Source: Sedimentitalea todarodis (GTDB lineage: Bacteria; Pseudomonadota; Alphaproteobacteria; Rhodobacterales; Rhodobacteraceae). Taken from it: a DNA stretch of 64,000 nucleotides. A model generated the notes under the pieces. The model was not told where the DNA came from. It did not search any database and saw only the letters and a program-made list of their open reading frames with translations. Position 1 is the first letter of the stretch. Every line of letters begins with the position of its first letter. A program made the translations under genes and the position numbers. Below are positions 1-9,323 of the stretch, piece by piece. The stretch covers positions 62,001-126,000 of the forward strand of contig NZ_JASMWN010000004.1 in NCBI RefSeq assembly GCF_032595355.1, written 5' to 3'.

Positions 1-361
1 CATCGGATGCGCTTCGGTCCAACGCCACGACCCGACCCTCGACCGCGCCGTAGTAGCGCCAGTCCAGCACCGGTGCGGCGGCCTGATGCGCGCGTAGTCC
101 GGCCAGACCGAACCCGGTCGCCATCAGAACCACCGCCCATGCCAGCGCTGCCCAGCCCCCTGGCCAACGCAATGCCGCCGCCGCACAGATACTTCCCAAT
201 ACGCCAAAAGCTGCATAAACCGGCGCATCAGGTTCGATCGGAAGCGAAAAATACCCGCCGATCCCGATCGCGAGACAGACCGGCGCCCACGGAAACAGAT
301 GCCCCCTCTGGCCGAGCAACACCATATTGCCCCAGGTCAATCCCCGCATCAGGCCGCGCAT
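1..361 (-). CDS. comEC: ComEC/Rec2-family competence protein, N-terminal part only
   Basis: The reading frame runs off the left edge; about 120 N-terminal residues are present. It begins MRGLMRGLTWGNMVLL, followed by a hydrophobic segment and further alanine/leucine/tryptophan-rich membrane stretches, then a YYGAVEGRVVALDR segment typical of the DUF4131 domain that opens ComEC proteins. ComEC forms the inner-membrane channel for DNA uptake. The ATG at 361 is preferred because GGAGGG lies 7 bases upstream. It is divergent from gltX, with an acetyltransferase gene in between. The family call rests on the N-terminus alone. Confidence 0.75.
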   Translation of the reverse strand, partial: MRGLMRGLTWGNMVLLGQRGHLFPWAPVCLAIGIGGYFSLPIEPDAPVYAAFGVLGSICAAAALRWPGGWAALAWAVVLMATGFGLAGLRAHQAAAPVLDWRYYGAVEGRVVALDRSASD

Positions 362-518
362 GTCCGCCCTCCGCCATCCGGCTCGCCATACATGTGCCAA
401 GCCTACCCGATTCCTGGTTATCAAATGATTACCGGTGTCTTGCAAAACTGAGATGGAGTTCAGCGGCACTCAGAAGCCGTGACGTCGAGTGGTTTGCTTG
501 GGCGTTCAGTCCGACGCC

Positions 519-1346
519 CTAGCCCAGTTCCATCGTTGCAATCGCCTGCCGGTTTGAACCGGTCCGAGGCGCGGGGCCGCGATACATGCGAGCGGTCGCA
601 AAGGTCTCGTCGAAACCGAGGGCCTGTAGTGCATCGCACAGGGCGACATTTTCTGCCGGGACATCGATTATAGCGATATCGGAAGGAAACTCCGCGATGG
701 CACCGCGCGCCAACACCAGCGCCTCCGACGTGGTGTCGGCTACGATTGGGCCGACCTTGACGCCGCTCTGACATTTGCGAACCGTGGCAAACCCTGTGCA
801 GACACTTGCCGTTTCGAGTATCACGGTCCGACGGCTGTCGGCTGCCGAGAGCCAGCCGTTCAGGAAATTCCGCCGTGCGTACCCGTTGGCGATTTCGTCC
901 AGGTCGATCAGACCGGGCAAATCCCGTGGCGTCGCCGCCCGTACGCGCAGATCGGATTCTGCTGTCAGCGTTCCCTCAAACCGGATGGTCGACCCGGCGC
1001 GGACAAATCCGGACTTGGCGTAGTTCGCCTGCTGATCTGCGACTCCGTCCAGCCCCACGGTTCGGTGATCTGCGTGTGCAAGCGCATGGTGCCACAGCGC
1101 GTAGCCAATCCCCTGCCCCCGAAAGTCCGGACGACACAGGTATAGCCCCAAAAAGGCCATGTCGGCAGAATGGTTAACCACCGAGATCGCGGCGACGACT
1201 TCGGCATCAACCTCGGCCACGAAGAATCCCGCAGGATCGCTGCGGTGGAAGACCTCGGCATCGCCGAGACCCGGATTCCACCCTTCCTTGGCGGCCCAGC
1301 CGAGCATGATGCCGATCTCTTCCGGTTTCGCGACACGTCGTTTCAT
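519..1346 (-). CDS. GNAT-family N-acetyltransferase, two-domain
   Basis: A 275-residue cytosolic protein. The N-terminal half is a GNAT fold: residues near 95-105 contain RGQGIGYALW, the acetyl-CoA pyrophosphate-binding motif A. The C-terminal half (from about 130) resembles the second acetyltransferase-like domain found in YitH-type proteins. The substrate cannot be read from the sequence. ATG at 1346 has GGAGTCG upstream. It sits alone between comEC and gltX with about 440 bases of apparently non-coding DNA on its 5' side, so it is probably monocistronic. Confidence 0.8.
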   Translation of the reverse strand: MKRRVAKPEEIGIMLGWAAKEGWNPGLGDAEVFHRSDPAGFFVAEVDAEVVAAISVVNHSADMAFLGLYLCRPDFRGQGIGYALWHHALAHADHRTVGLDGVADQQANYAKSGFVRAGSTIRFEGTLTAESDLRVRAATPRDLPGLIDLDEIANGYARRNFLNGWLSAADSRRTVILETASVCTGFATVRKCQSGVKVGPIVADTTSEALVLARGAIAEFPSDIAIIDVPAENVALCDALQALGFDETFATARMYRGPAPRTGSNRQAIATMELG

Positions 1347-1785
1347 TTGATCGACTCCCGCAATTGAGTCTTGGTGCTTGGTTTATCTGGCGCATGGGCA
1401 CTACAGCATGACTCTGTTTAGACAACGTCCGGCCTTTCGCCCGCGTTTGCAGTGCGCAGAGACGCAATACTGCAAATGACGGGCTGGCCATGAGCTAAAC
1501 CGTCATATCCTTTCGGATCACAATGGTTTCGCGATCCGCTTCAGGCAAGCCACAATCGGCGCCAAGGTCTCGGACGTACGCAAGAACCTCTCCGGGCCAT
1601 GCTGCGAATTTCAGTTCGCGCGATACTGCCGTCACGCCAGTCTTCCGTTTCCGGACAAATGACTGTATCCGCCTTTCTGAACCGTGGCGAGCCACCGAGG
1701 CGGATGCGCGTTGCGCCCCCTGCCAATCCTGTGATCTTGCATTCCGACAAACATCCAAGAGTTGCCAAGAGGTAAACACCCGCAA
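1347..1785. other. Gene-poor stretch with a possible decayed ORF
   Basis: No convincing gene. On the minus strand around 1495-1700 one frame reads like a protein C-terminus (ending ETIVIRKDMTV), and a different frame further upstream also looks protein-like. Neither has a good start with a ribosome binding site. This may be a frameshifted remnant. The right end must hold the gltX promoter. Confidence 0.3.
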
Positions 1786-3186
1786 ATGTCCGACCCCGTA
1801 GTTACCCGTTTCGCGCCATCCCCTACTGGATTCCTGCATATCGGCGGCGCGCGCACGGCGCTGTTCAACTGGCTCTACGCCCGCGGTCGCGGTGGAAAAT
1901 TCCTGTTGCGGATCGAAGACACCGACCGTGCGCGGTCCACCCCCGAAGCCACCGCCGCGATCCTGCAGGGCCTGTCCTGGCTGGGGCTTGATCATGACGG
2001 CGAGGTGATCAGCCAGTTTGAAGGGGCCGCCCGCCACGCCGACGTTGCCCACCAGCTATTGGCCGAAGGCAAGGCCTACAAGTGCTTTGCCACTCAGGAC
2101 GAAATTGCCGCGTTTCGCGAAGCCGCCCGTGCCGAGGGCAAGTCGACACTCTTTCGCAGCCCGTGGCGCGACGCCGATCCCGCGACCCATCCGGATGCCC
2201 CGTATGTGATCCGCATCAAGGCCCCACAGGATGGCACGACGGTGATCCGTGACCAGGTGCAGGGTGATGTCACCATTCGCAATGATCAGCTTGACGATAT
2301 GGTGCTGCTGCGCGCCGATGGCACTCCGGTCTATATGCTCGCCGTGGTTGTGGATGATCACGATATGGGCGTCACCCATGTGATCCGTGGCGATGACCAT
2401 CTCAACAATGCCGCCCGCCAAATGATGATCTATGATGCGATGGGCTGGACGGTGCCGGTCTGGGCACATATTCCGCTGATCCACGGGCCGGACGGCAAGA
2501 AACTGTCCAAACGCCATGGCGCGCTCGGGGCGCAGGAATACCAGGCGATGGGGTATCCTGCCGCCGGGATGCGAAACTATCTCGCCCGGCTGGGATGGAG
2601 CCACGGTGACGACGAGTTCTTTACCGATGCGCAGGCGCTGGACTGGTTCGATCTTGACGGAATCGGCAAAAGCCCGGCCCGGTTTGACCTCAAGAAGCTA
2701 GAGAATCTCTCCGGGCAGCATATCGCGGTAAGCGAGGATGCTGCATTGCGGCGCGAAATCGAAGGATATCTGGCCGCAGCGCAGCTTGAGCCGTTGACAG
2801 CGACACAGGGTGAACATCTTGAAACTGCGATGTATTGCCTCAAGGACCGCGCACGCACATTTCCTGAACTCCTTGAAAAGGCCCATTTTGTATTGACAAA
2901 TCGCCCCGTGGAGCCCGACGAGAAAGCCGCGAAGGCGCTTGGTTCAGTATCCCATGGTATACTGACAGAATTGACGCCGCAGTTGCAAACTGCTAGCTGG
3001 ACCAGAGACGATCTTGAGGCGACCCTGAACAGCTTTGCCGAAGCCCAGGGTACCAAGTTCGGCAAACTGGCCGGCCCGCTTCGGGCAGCGCTGGCAGGTC
3101 GGGCGGTCACGCCTTCGGTGTTCGACATGATGCTGGTTCTGGGTCGCCAAGAAACCCTGGACCGGCTTAACGAAGCGTCCGGGTAA
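1786..3186 (+). CDS. gltX: Glutamyl-tRNA synthetase
   Basis: A 466-residue class I aminoacyl-tRNA synthetase charging tRNA-Glu. The HIGH-type motif appears as HIGGARTALFN near residue 18 within FAPSPTGFLHIGG, and the KMSKS-type motif as KKLSKRHG near residue 240. The C-terminal anticodon-binding helical region is complete. The open frame extends to a TTG at 1762, but the ATG at 1786 starts the conserved N-terminus (MSDPVVTRFAPSPTG) and has AAGAGGT upstream. In alphaproteobacteria such enzymes also charge tRNA-Gln in the transamidation route; whether this copy does cannot be decided here. Confidence 0.97.
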   Translation: MSDPVVTRFAPSPTGFLHIGGARTALFNWLYARGRGGKFLLRIEDTDRARSTPEATAAILQGLSWLGLDHDGEVISQFEGAARHADVAHQLLAEGKAYKCFATQDEIAAFREAARAEGKSTLFRSPWRDADPATHPDAPYVIRIKAPQDGTTVIRDQVQGDVTIRNDQLDDMVLLRADGTPVYMLAVVVDDHDMGVTHVIRGDDHLNNAARQMMIYDAMGWTVPVWAHIPLIHGPDGKKLSKRHGALGAQEYQAMGYPAAGMRNYLARLGWSHGDDEFFTDAQALDWFDLDGIGKSPARFDLKKLENLSGQHIAVSEDAALRREIEGYLAAAQLEPLTATQGEHLETAMYCLKDRARTFPELLEKAHFVLTNRPVEPDEKAAKALGSVSHGILTELTPQLQTASWTRDDLEATLNSFAEAQGTKFGKLAGPLRAALAGRAVTPSVFDMMLVLGRQETLDRLNEASG

Positions 3187-3305
3187 GTCGGGGTTCATGT
3201 CCCGGTCACACGACGCCGATACCAGCAGTGCCGTGCCCCCGCACGGCAAGCCCCCGCACGGGTCAGGCGATGCCCCGCCCGTGGACATAAGAGGAAGGGA
3301 CATCC

Positions 3306-4601
3306 ATGACTGAATCGACGAAATCCGCGACACTCACAATCGACGGCACGTCCTACGATCTGCCAATCTACTCGCCCACAGCGGGTCCCGACGTACTCGA
3401 CATTCGCAAGCTTTACGCCCAGGCCGACGTCTTTACCTATGATCCCGGATTTACGTCGACCGCCAGCTGCGACAGCACCATCACATTCATCGACGGCGCC
3501 AAGGGCGAGTTGCTGCATCGCGGTTACCCGATCGACCAGCTGGCCAGCAAATCGCACTACCTCGAAGTTTGCTTCCTGCTGCTTTACGGCTACCTTCCTT
3601 CCGCCGCGGTGCTCGAAAAGTTTGAAACCACGATCACCCGCCACACGATGATCCACGAACAGATGCACTATTTCTTCCGCGGGTTCCGTCGCGATGCGCA
3701 TCCGATGGCCACCATGGTGGGCGTGGTCGGAGCCATGTCGGCGTTTTATCACGACAGCACCGATATCGCAGACGAAATGCAGCGAGAAATCGCAACCCAT
3801 CGGCTGATCGCAAAGATGCCGACCATCGCCGCGATGGCGTACAAATATTCCGTGGGTCAGCCTTTCGTCTATCCGCGAAACGATCTCAGCTATGCGGCGA
3901 ACTTTCTCAACATGTGCTTTGCCGTTCCGGCCGAAGAGTACCACGTTGATCCCATCGTTGCCCGCGCCATGGACCGTATCTTTACCCTGCATGCGGACCA
4001 CGAACAGAACGCCTCGACGTCAACTGTGCGTCTTGCCTCCTCGTCGGGCGCAAACCCGTTCGCCTGTATCGCGGCCGGTATTGCCTGCCTCTGGGGGCCG
4101 GCGCACGGCGGCGCCAACCAGGCCTGTCTTGAAATGCTCAAACAGATTGGAACGCCCGACCGCATCCCGGAGTACATCGCGCGCGCCAAGGACAAGGACG
4201 ATCCGTTCCGCCTGATGGGCTTTGGCCACCGCGTCTACAAGAACTTCGATCCCCGTGCGACGGTGATGAAGCAATCCGCGGACGAGGTACTGGATCTGCT
4301 CGGTATCGAAGACAACCCGACTCTGCAGGTCGCCAAGGAACTTGAAAGACAGGCGCTTGAGGATCCGTATTTCCACGACAAGAAACTGTTCCCGAACGTC
4401 GATTTCTATTCTGGTATCATCCTCGAGGCGATCGGCTTCCCGACGTCGATGTTCACGCCGATCTTCGCCGTTTCGCGCACCGTCGGCTGGGTCAGCCAGT
4501 GGAAAGAGATGATCGCCGATCCACAGAACAAGATCGGACGCCCGCGCCAGCTCTACCTCGGAGAGACAGAGCGTGACTATGTGGATATCGAAAACCGCTG
4601 A
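3306..4601 (+). CDS. gltA: Citrate synthase (type I, hexameric)
   Basis: A 431-residue enzyme condensing oxaloacetate and acetyl-CoA, the entry step of the TCA cycle. Conserved active-site blocks are visible: NASTSTVRLASSSG, GPAHGGANQACLEML and FGHRVYKNFDPRA. Length matches the Gram-negative, NADH-regulated class. ATG at 3306 follows AGGAAGGGACATCC. It lies 119 bases downstream of gltX in the same direction and ends at a strong terminator hairpin. Confidence 0.98.
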   Translation: MTESTKSATLTIDGTSYDLPIYSPTAGPDVLDIRKLYAQADVFTYDPGFTSTASCDSTITFIDGAKGELLHRGYPIDQLASKSHYLEVCFLLLYGYLPSAAVLEKFETTITRHTMIHEQMHYFFRGFRRDAHPMATMVGVVGAMSAFYHDSTDIADEMQREIATHRLIAKMPTIAAMAYKYSVGQPFVYPRNDLSYAANFLNMCFAVPAEEYHVDPIVARAMDRIFTLHADHEQNASTSTVRLASSSGANPFACIAAGIACLWGPAHGGANQACLEMLKQIGTPDRIPEYIARAKDKDDPFRLMGFGHRVYKNFDPRATVMKQSADEVLDLLGIEDNPTLQVAKELERQALEDPYFHDKKLFPNVDFYSGIILEAIGFPTSMFTPIFAVSRTVGWVSQWKEMIADPQNKIGRPRQLYLGETERDYVDIENR

Positions 4602-4624
4602 TTTTCGGAAAATCCGATGCATAA

Positions 4625-4656
4625 GGTCCCCGAAGACGATTTCGGGGGCCTTTTAT
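4625..4656 (+). terminator. Rho-independent terminator of gltA
   Basis: A 10-bp stem (GGTCCCCGAA paired with TTCGGGGGCC, one G-U) with a 6-base loop, followed by TTTTATTAT. It begins about 23 bases after the gltA stop and separates gltA from the convergent enoyl-CoA hydratase gene. Confidence 0.85.
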
Positions 4657-4676
4657 TATGCTGGTGGGGTGGCGGT

Positions 4677-5453
4677 TTATCGACCTTCGAAATTTGCCGG
4701 GCGCTTTTCCATGAAGGCGAGCACCCCCTCGCGGAAATCGCGGGATTTTCCACACTGCCCCTGCAGATGCGCTTCGGTCTCGAGCTGTTCGGGCAATGTC
4801 TTGCCATAGCTGCCGCGGATTGCCTGTTTGATTGCGCCATAGGCCATGGTCGGCCCCGACGCCAACTGCGCGGCCCGCGCTTTCCAATGGGCCTCGAAAC
4901 CATCATCCGCAACGGCTTCCCAGATCAGGCCCCAGTCATCCGCCTGCCGTGCGCTGATCTTGTCGGCAAACAGGGCTGCGCCCATTGCCTTGGCGAACCC
5001 CATCTGCCGCGGCATGAACCACGTACCGCCTGCATCCGGCAACAGCCCGATACGGGCAAAGGCCTGAAGGAAGTAGGCGCTCTCACTGGCAATCACGATA
5101 TCCGTCGCCAGCGCGAGGTTGGCTCCGGCCCCTGCCGCCGGCCCGTTCACGGCCGCGATGGTCGGCACCGGGCAGTCATAGATTGCTTCGAGCATCGGCG
5201 CGTATTCATCGCGCAGGGTTCGTTCCAGATCGACCTGGGTCGCATCGCCGGAGTCACCCAAATCCTGCCCGGTGCAAAACGCGCGCCCTGCCCCGGTCAA
5301 GACGATCACCCGCGCGGAACCCGCCATGTCGCGCATCGCATGGTTTATCTCGGCCCGCATCTGTCCGGTCAGGGAATTCATCTTGTCCGGACGGTTGAAC
5401 GTCAATACGCCCAACCCATCCGAGATTTCGACCGTGATTGTCTGATAGTCCAT
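4677..5453 (-). CDS. Enoyl-CoA hydratase/isomerase family protein (PaaG-like)
   Basis: A 258-residue crotonase-fold protein. It shows the oxyanion-hole regions AFCTGQDLGD (about residue 62) and AVNGPAAGAGANLALATDI (about 103), and the conserved LLPDAGGTWFMPR block. Retention of an acidic residue in LLPDAGG and the overall pattern resemble PaaG, the ring-1,2-epoxyphenylacetyl-CoA isomerase, but the sequence alone does not fix the substrate and no other paa genes are nearby. The ATG at 5453 with GAGGGCGCG upstream is preferred to a start 17 codons earlier. Confidence 0.85.
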   Translation of the reverse strand: MDYQTITVEISDGLGVLTFNRPDKMNSLTGQMRAEINHAMRDMAGSARVIVLTGAGRAFCTGQDLGDSGDATQVDLERTLRDEYAPMLEAIYDCPVPTIAAVNGPAAGAGANLALATDIVIASESAYFLQAFARIGLLPDAGGTWFMPRQMGFAKAMGAALFADKISARQADDWGLIWEAVADDGFEAHWKARAAQLASGPTMAYGAIKQAIRGSYGKTLPEQLETEAHLQGQCGKSRDFREGVLAFMEKRPANFEGR

Positions 5454-5522
5454 CGCGCCCTCGTCTGTCTGTTCGGCGGCAGACTGACGCAACCGGCCAG
5501 GCATTAAAAGAGGAACCCTGCG

Positions 5523-5978
5523 TTACTCGTCGAGAATTCGGCGCAACCGATCCTGTTCCTCGGAACTCAGCGAGGTCTCTTGCGTCCCTGTGGCACGTGC
5601 GCGATTGCGCAGGTATCCAACGCCGATCCCTCCCGCAAGCAACAGCATCATCGGCCCCGCCGCCCATAGCAGCCAGTTGGAGCCGCCGGTTGTCGGACGC
5701 AGCAGAACGTATTCGCCATAGCGGTCCACGATGAAAGCAATGGCGTCCTCGTCACTGTCACCAGCCACCAGGCGCTCGCGCACCAACAGCCGCAGATCGC
5801 GCGCCAGATCTGCATTGCTTTCATCAATGCTCTCGTTGCGACAGACGAGGCAGCGCAACTCCTTGCTCAGTTCCCGCGCGCGGCCTTCGAGTGCCGGATC
5901 GTCAAGCACCTCGTCCGGTTGAACGGCAAGAACCGCAGAGGCCCAGACCAGCAGCACAAGGGCAAGTCGCACGGTCAT
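5523..5978 (-). CDS. ccmH: Cytochrome c biogenesis protein CcmH (CycL)
   Basis: A 151-residue membrane-anchored periplasmic protein. It has a signal peptide (MTVRLALVLLVWASAVLA), the thioreductase motif LRCLVC near residues 42-47, and a transmembrane segment near residues 105-125 (WLLWAAGPMMLLLAGG). CcmH reduces apocytochrome c cysteines before heme attachment by CcmF. The start is fixed by its 4-base overlap (ATGA) with the ccmF stop, indicating translational coupling. Confidence 0.95.
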   Translation of the reverse strand: MTVRLALVLLVWASAVLAVQPDEVLDDPALEGRARELSKELRCLVCRNESIDESNADLARDLRLLVRERLVAGDSDEDAIAFIVDRYGEYVLLRPTTGGSNWLLWAAGPMMLLLAGGIGVGYLRNRARATGTQETSLSSEEQDRLRRILDE

Positions 5979-7942
5979 TCTGCCGGCATCCCCTGCGCCT
6001 TGAGACGTCGCGCCCCGGCTGCCACCCGGAACCGGCGATCCGACAGGCTCAGAGCGCCACCGAAGGCCATCAACAGACAGCCACCCCAAATCCAGTTGGT
6101 GAAGGGTTTGATATAGACCCGCATGGTCCAACCGCCATTGGCCTGTTTGTCACCCAGCACCACATAGACATCACGCATGAAGCGATAGTCGATCGCCGCC
6201 TCTGTGGTGGGCATCCGCGCAACAGGATACTGACGCTTCTCCGGACTCAATCGCGCCAATTCGCGCCCATCTTGTGCAAGCGATACATCACCGGTCGTGC
6301 TGAAATAGTTCGGCCCCGTTGTCTCGATCACATCGTGCAGCGTCAGCGTATACGCACCGACGTCGAACGGTTCACCCATTGTGACGACCCGGATATCTTC
6401 CTCTTCCCAAGCGGTCAGCCCGGCAATCGCAAACATCGTAACCCCCAGCCCCGCGTGGGCACAGGCCTTGCCCCAGTCTGCCCTTGGCAGCCTCAGCAAC
6501 CGACCAAAGCGATCGCCACTGCGGCCGGTGCGCGACCAGAGATCGACCAACGCGCCAAACACCATCCACGCACCAAGGAACAATCCGACCGGGCCCAGGG
6601 CACTGCGTCCGGACTGCATCGCCCAGACCAGCATGCCAAGCGCCACCGCCAAGACAAAAGCGCCGCGCAAGGGCCGCATCGCGCGGCCAAGGCGACCACG
6701 CTTCCATGGCAGCATGGCCCCAATTGGCATTATCAGCCCCAACAGCACCATGAAGGGTGTGAACGCGAGGTTGAAAAACGGTGGTCCGACGCTCAGTTTG
6801 CGATCAAAGAACATCTCGGCAATCATCGGCCACATGGTGCCGGTAAATACCACGAAACAGGCCACGGCCAGGATCACGTTGTTCGCGACGAGCGCGCTTT
6901 CCCGGCTGACAACGCCAAACACGCCCTTGGCCTCGAGCGCGCCGGCACGCAGGGCAAACAATGTCAGCGCTCCACCTGTAAACACGATAAGGATCATCAG
7001 GATGAAGACCCCCCGTTCCGGGTCATTGGCAAAGGCGTGCACGCTGGTCAGCAGACCGGAACGCACGATGAACGTGCCGATGAGGGAAAAACCAAAGGCC
7101 AGGATCGCCAGCAGGATCGTCCAGCTTTTCAGGCTCTCGCGCTTTTCCACCACGATCGCGGAATGCACCAGCGCCGCCGCCAGCAACCATGGCATGAAGG
7201 ACGCGTTTTCGACCGGGTCCCAGAACCAGAACCCGCCCCAGCCCAACTCGTAGTAGGCCCACCATGATCCAAGGGCGATTCCAATCGTCAGGAATATCCA
7301 CGCCGCAAGTGTCCAGGGCCTCACCCAACGGCCCCATGCGGCGTCGACCCGCCCTTCGATCAGCGCAGCCACCGCAAAGGAAAATGCCATGCTCAGCCCG
7401 ACATATCCCAAATAGAGGAACGGCGGATGAAACGCCAATCCCGGGTCCTGCAGCAGCGGGTTCAAGTCCTGCCCGTCAAACGGTGGCACCGCCAAACGCA
7501 GGAACGGATTCGATGTGAAGAGAATGAAGGCAAAGAAGGCCACCGCGATCGCCGCCTGCACGCTGAGCACCCGCGCCTTGAGCGACGGCGGCAACCCGCC
7601 GCCAAACCAAGCTGCCATCGCGCCGAACAAGGTGACGATCAGCACCCAGAGCAGCATCGACCCCTCGTGATTCCCCCAGGTTCCGCTGATCTTGTAGAGC
7701 ATCGGCTTTGCCGAATGGCTGTTTTCGACAACCAGTTTCAGGCTGAAATCCGACGTCACGAAGGCCCAGGTCAGCGCGCAAAAGGAAAACGCTGTCAGGA
7801 TGAACTGTACCGTCGCGGCGGGCTCTGCCACCGCCATCCAGCCTGGCCAACGATTGTGGGCCCCGACAAGGGGCACCACCATCTGAACGACAGCAACCAT
7901 GAAGGCGAGGATCAGGGCGAAATGGCCAAGCTCTGTAATCAT
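5975..7942 (-). CDS. ccmF: Heme lyase CcmF
   Basis: A 655-residue polytopic inner-membrane protein of cytochrome c maturation system I. The tryptophan-rich heme-handling block WGGFWFWDPVENASFMPWL lies near residue 237, and conserved membrane segments fill the rest. It transfers heme from holo-CcmE to apocytochromes with CcmH. MITELGHFALILAF at 7942 is the family N-terminus; the frame is open 24 codons further upstream. It overlaps ccmH by 4 bases. ccmE lies upstream on the same strand but is separated by the holin and endolysin genes. Confidence 0.97.
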   Translation of the reverse strand: MITELGHFALILAFMVAVVQMVVPLVGAHNRWPGWMAVAEPAATVQFILTAFSFCALTWAFVTSDFSLKLVVENSHSAKPMLYKISGTWGNHEGSMLLWVLIVTLFGAMAAWFGGGLPPSLKARVLSVQAAIAVAFFAFILFTSNPFLRLAVPPFDGQDLNPLLQDPGLAFHPPFLYLGYVGLSMAFSFAVAALIEGRVDAAWGRWVRPWTLAAWIFLTIGIALGSWWAYYELGWGGFWFWDPVENASFMPWLLAAALVHSAIVVEKRESLKSWTILLAILAFGFSLIGTFIVRSGLLTSVHAFANDPERGVFILMILIVFTGGALTLFALRAGALEAKGVFGVVSRESALVANNVILAVACFVVFTGTMWPMIAEMFFDRKLSVGPPFFNLAFTPFMVLLGLIMPIGAMLPWKRGRLGRAMRPLRGAFVLAVALGMLVWAMQSGRSALGPVGLFLGAWMVFGALVDLWSRTGRSGDRFGRLLRLPRADWGKACAHAGLGVTMFAIAGLTAWEEEDIRVVTMGEPFDVGAYTLTLHDVIETTGPNYFSTTGDVSLAQDGRELARLSPEKRQYPVARMPTTEAAIDYRFMRDVYVVLGDKQANGGWTMRVYIKPFTNWIWGGCLLMAFGGALSLSDRRFRVAAGARRLKAQGMPAE

Positions 7943-8017
7943 GCAACGGGTATAGGCCGCTGCCGCCGGGGGGCCAATGCTTTTCGACGGCCTGCCCCGA
8001 TCACATTGTCGCAAGCA

Positions 8018-8596
8018 TCACGCGAGGCGACGTGCCTTCCATGCATCCAGCGCCGGATTGGCCTCTGGGTTCAGCACTGCCACGCTCAATGTCGCATCCG
8101 GTCCCGGATCGGCGGCGCCGGGGCTGTCGGCCCGCATTTGTTCCAGCTTGCCGATATTCTCCATCACCTGCGGCACCCGCGACATCGTCGTCGCGACCTC
8201 GCGCTGGAAATGCTGCGCTTTCATCTGATGACGTGCGCCGAAATAGAACGATACAACAACGCCCAGTAACCACCACAGCGGTTCCGGCACCAGCGCGATC
8301 CCCTGCATCCGCGCCGCGAACCACAAGGGGTCGATCATCGCGGTGACAAAGAGGCCAAGCGTCCCGAGCGCCAGCGCGGGGCGCGGCAGCCGGTTAAGCC
8401 CGTCCATGAACCGGTCAAACAGCCCGGCGCGCGGGACCTCGAACTCGGCACCAAATTGCTGCATCGCCTGTCCTTGTACAGACGCCGCTCTTTTTGCCCC
8501 GGCCTCGGCATTCTCGGTGAACACCTCCGCCGTCTCGCGGATCACGTTGCGCCCGCTACCAAACATCAAACTCAGAAATCCCTGGATCAGCCCCAT
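8018..8596 (-). CDS. GTA-type three-transmembrane holin family protein
   Basis: A 192-residue membrane protein. After an amphipathic, alanine/glutamate-rich N-terminal third it has a hydrophobic segment at about residues 74-90 (ALALGTLGLFVTAMI) and another at about 107-122 (LWWLLGVVVSFYFGA), then a charged C-terminus. This fits the GTA_holin_3TM family associated with gene transfer agents. Holins open the cytoplasmic membrane so that a muramidase can reach the wall. The start lies 10 bases inside the end of the muramidase gene, so the two form a lysis cassette. Confidence 0.85.
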   Translation of the reverse strand: MGLIQGFLSLMFGSGRNVIRETAEVFTENAEAGAKRAASVQGQAMQQFGAEFEVPRAGLFDRFMDGLNRLPRPALALGTLGLFVTAMIDPLWFAARMQGIALVPEPLWWLLGVVVSFYFGARHQMKAQHFQREVATTMSRVPQVMENIGKLEQMRADSPGAADPGPDATLSVAVLNPEANPALDAWKARRLA

Positions 8597-9198
8597 GCCG
8601 CCACCCTCTGTTGAAACTGCGCCTGCGTGAGATGGAATTTGGGGGAAAGGAACTCTTCGGCGCGTTTGATCCAGCCCCCCTTCCCTCCAGCGCGCGTGCG
8701 CGCGTATTTGCGGCTCGCCACCCGCCCGTCGGCAATCCGGAAATAATAGTTGCGCCGCGCCACACCATAGGCATCGCGCAACGACATCGCATCCGGCGCC
8801 GCTGCGTCCCGCACTGCCGTCAACGTCTGTGGTCCGATCGCGCCGTCAACGGCCACGGCATACCCCATATCCCGCAACATCCGCTGCAGGATCTTCACCG
8901 CGTTTCCGCCTGCATTCACGTACATGTCAAACAGGCTAGCCTGTAACGCGGCTGGCATCTCGGCGATCCGGGGGCGCACAAAATAATGGGTGATGAAGAT
9001 ATCCACGGCCTGCGTCTGGCTCAGCGCCATAACATCGGCAACGCCGACCGCGCCATCACCGGTCAGGTCCAGCCCCAGCCGGCGCATCGTATGAATGGTC
9101 ACACCGTATTTGGTCGCCCCACCCGGATCATCCGGATCATTCACATATCCGCCTTCACGGGCCACGATCTCTTCGGCGATCTGACGTACATTCTGCAT
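8587..9198 (-). CDS. Holin-associated N-acetylmuramidase (GH108 family endolysin)
   Basis: A 203-residue peptidoglycan hydrolase. The catalytic block is EEIVAREGGYVNDPDDPGGATKYGVT near residues 8-33, with the Glu of REGG as the expected catalytic acid. A C-terminal peptidoglycan-binding-3-like region contains VDGAIGPQTLTAV. No signal peptide is seen, so export needs the adjacent holin. ATG at 9198 has GGAG nine bases upstream; a longer frame begins at 9255. It resembles the lysis gene of the Rhodobacter GTA, which is likewise unlinked to the structural cluster. Confidence 0.88.
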   Translation of the reverse strand: MQNVRQIAEEIVAREGGYVNDPDDPGGATKYGVTIHTMRRLGLDLTGDGAVGVADVMALSQTQAVDIFITHYFVRPRIAEMPAALQASLFDMYVNAGGNAVKILQRMLRDMGYAVAVDGAIGPQTLTAVRDAAAPDAMSLRDAYGVARRNYYFRIADGRVASRKYARTRAGGKGGWIKRAEEFLSPKFHLTQAQFQQRVAAWG

Positions 9199-9323
9199 GG
9201 ATTTCTCCCGAACCAACACCGGAAAATCTCCACAAGAATGGTTAACGCCTGCCAATCACAGCGCACGCACCGGTTAACGAGGACCCAAGACCTGATCCGT
9301 CCGGCAAGGAAAGTTCAGCGCTT

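Noticed and set aside
5891..7267. Long plus-strand ORF (458 codons) across ccmF
   Set aside because: Glutamine/arginine-rich shadow of ccmF in an opposite frame; no domain and no ribosome binding site.
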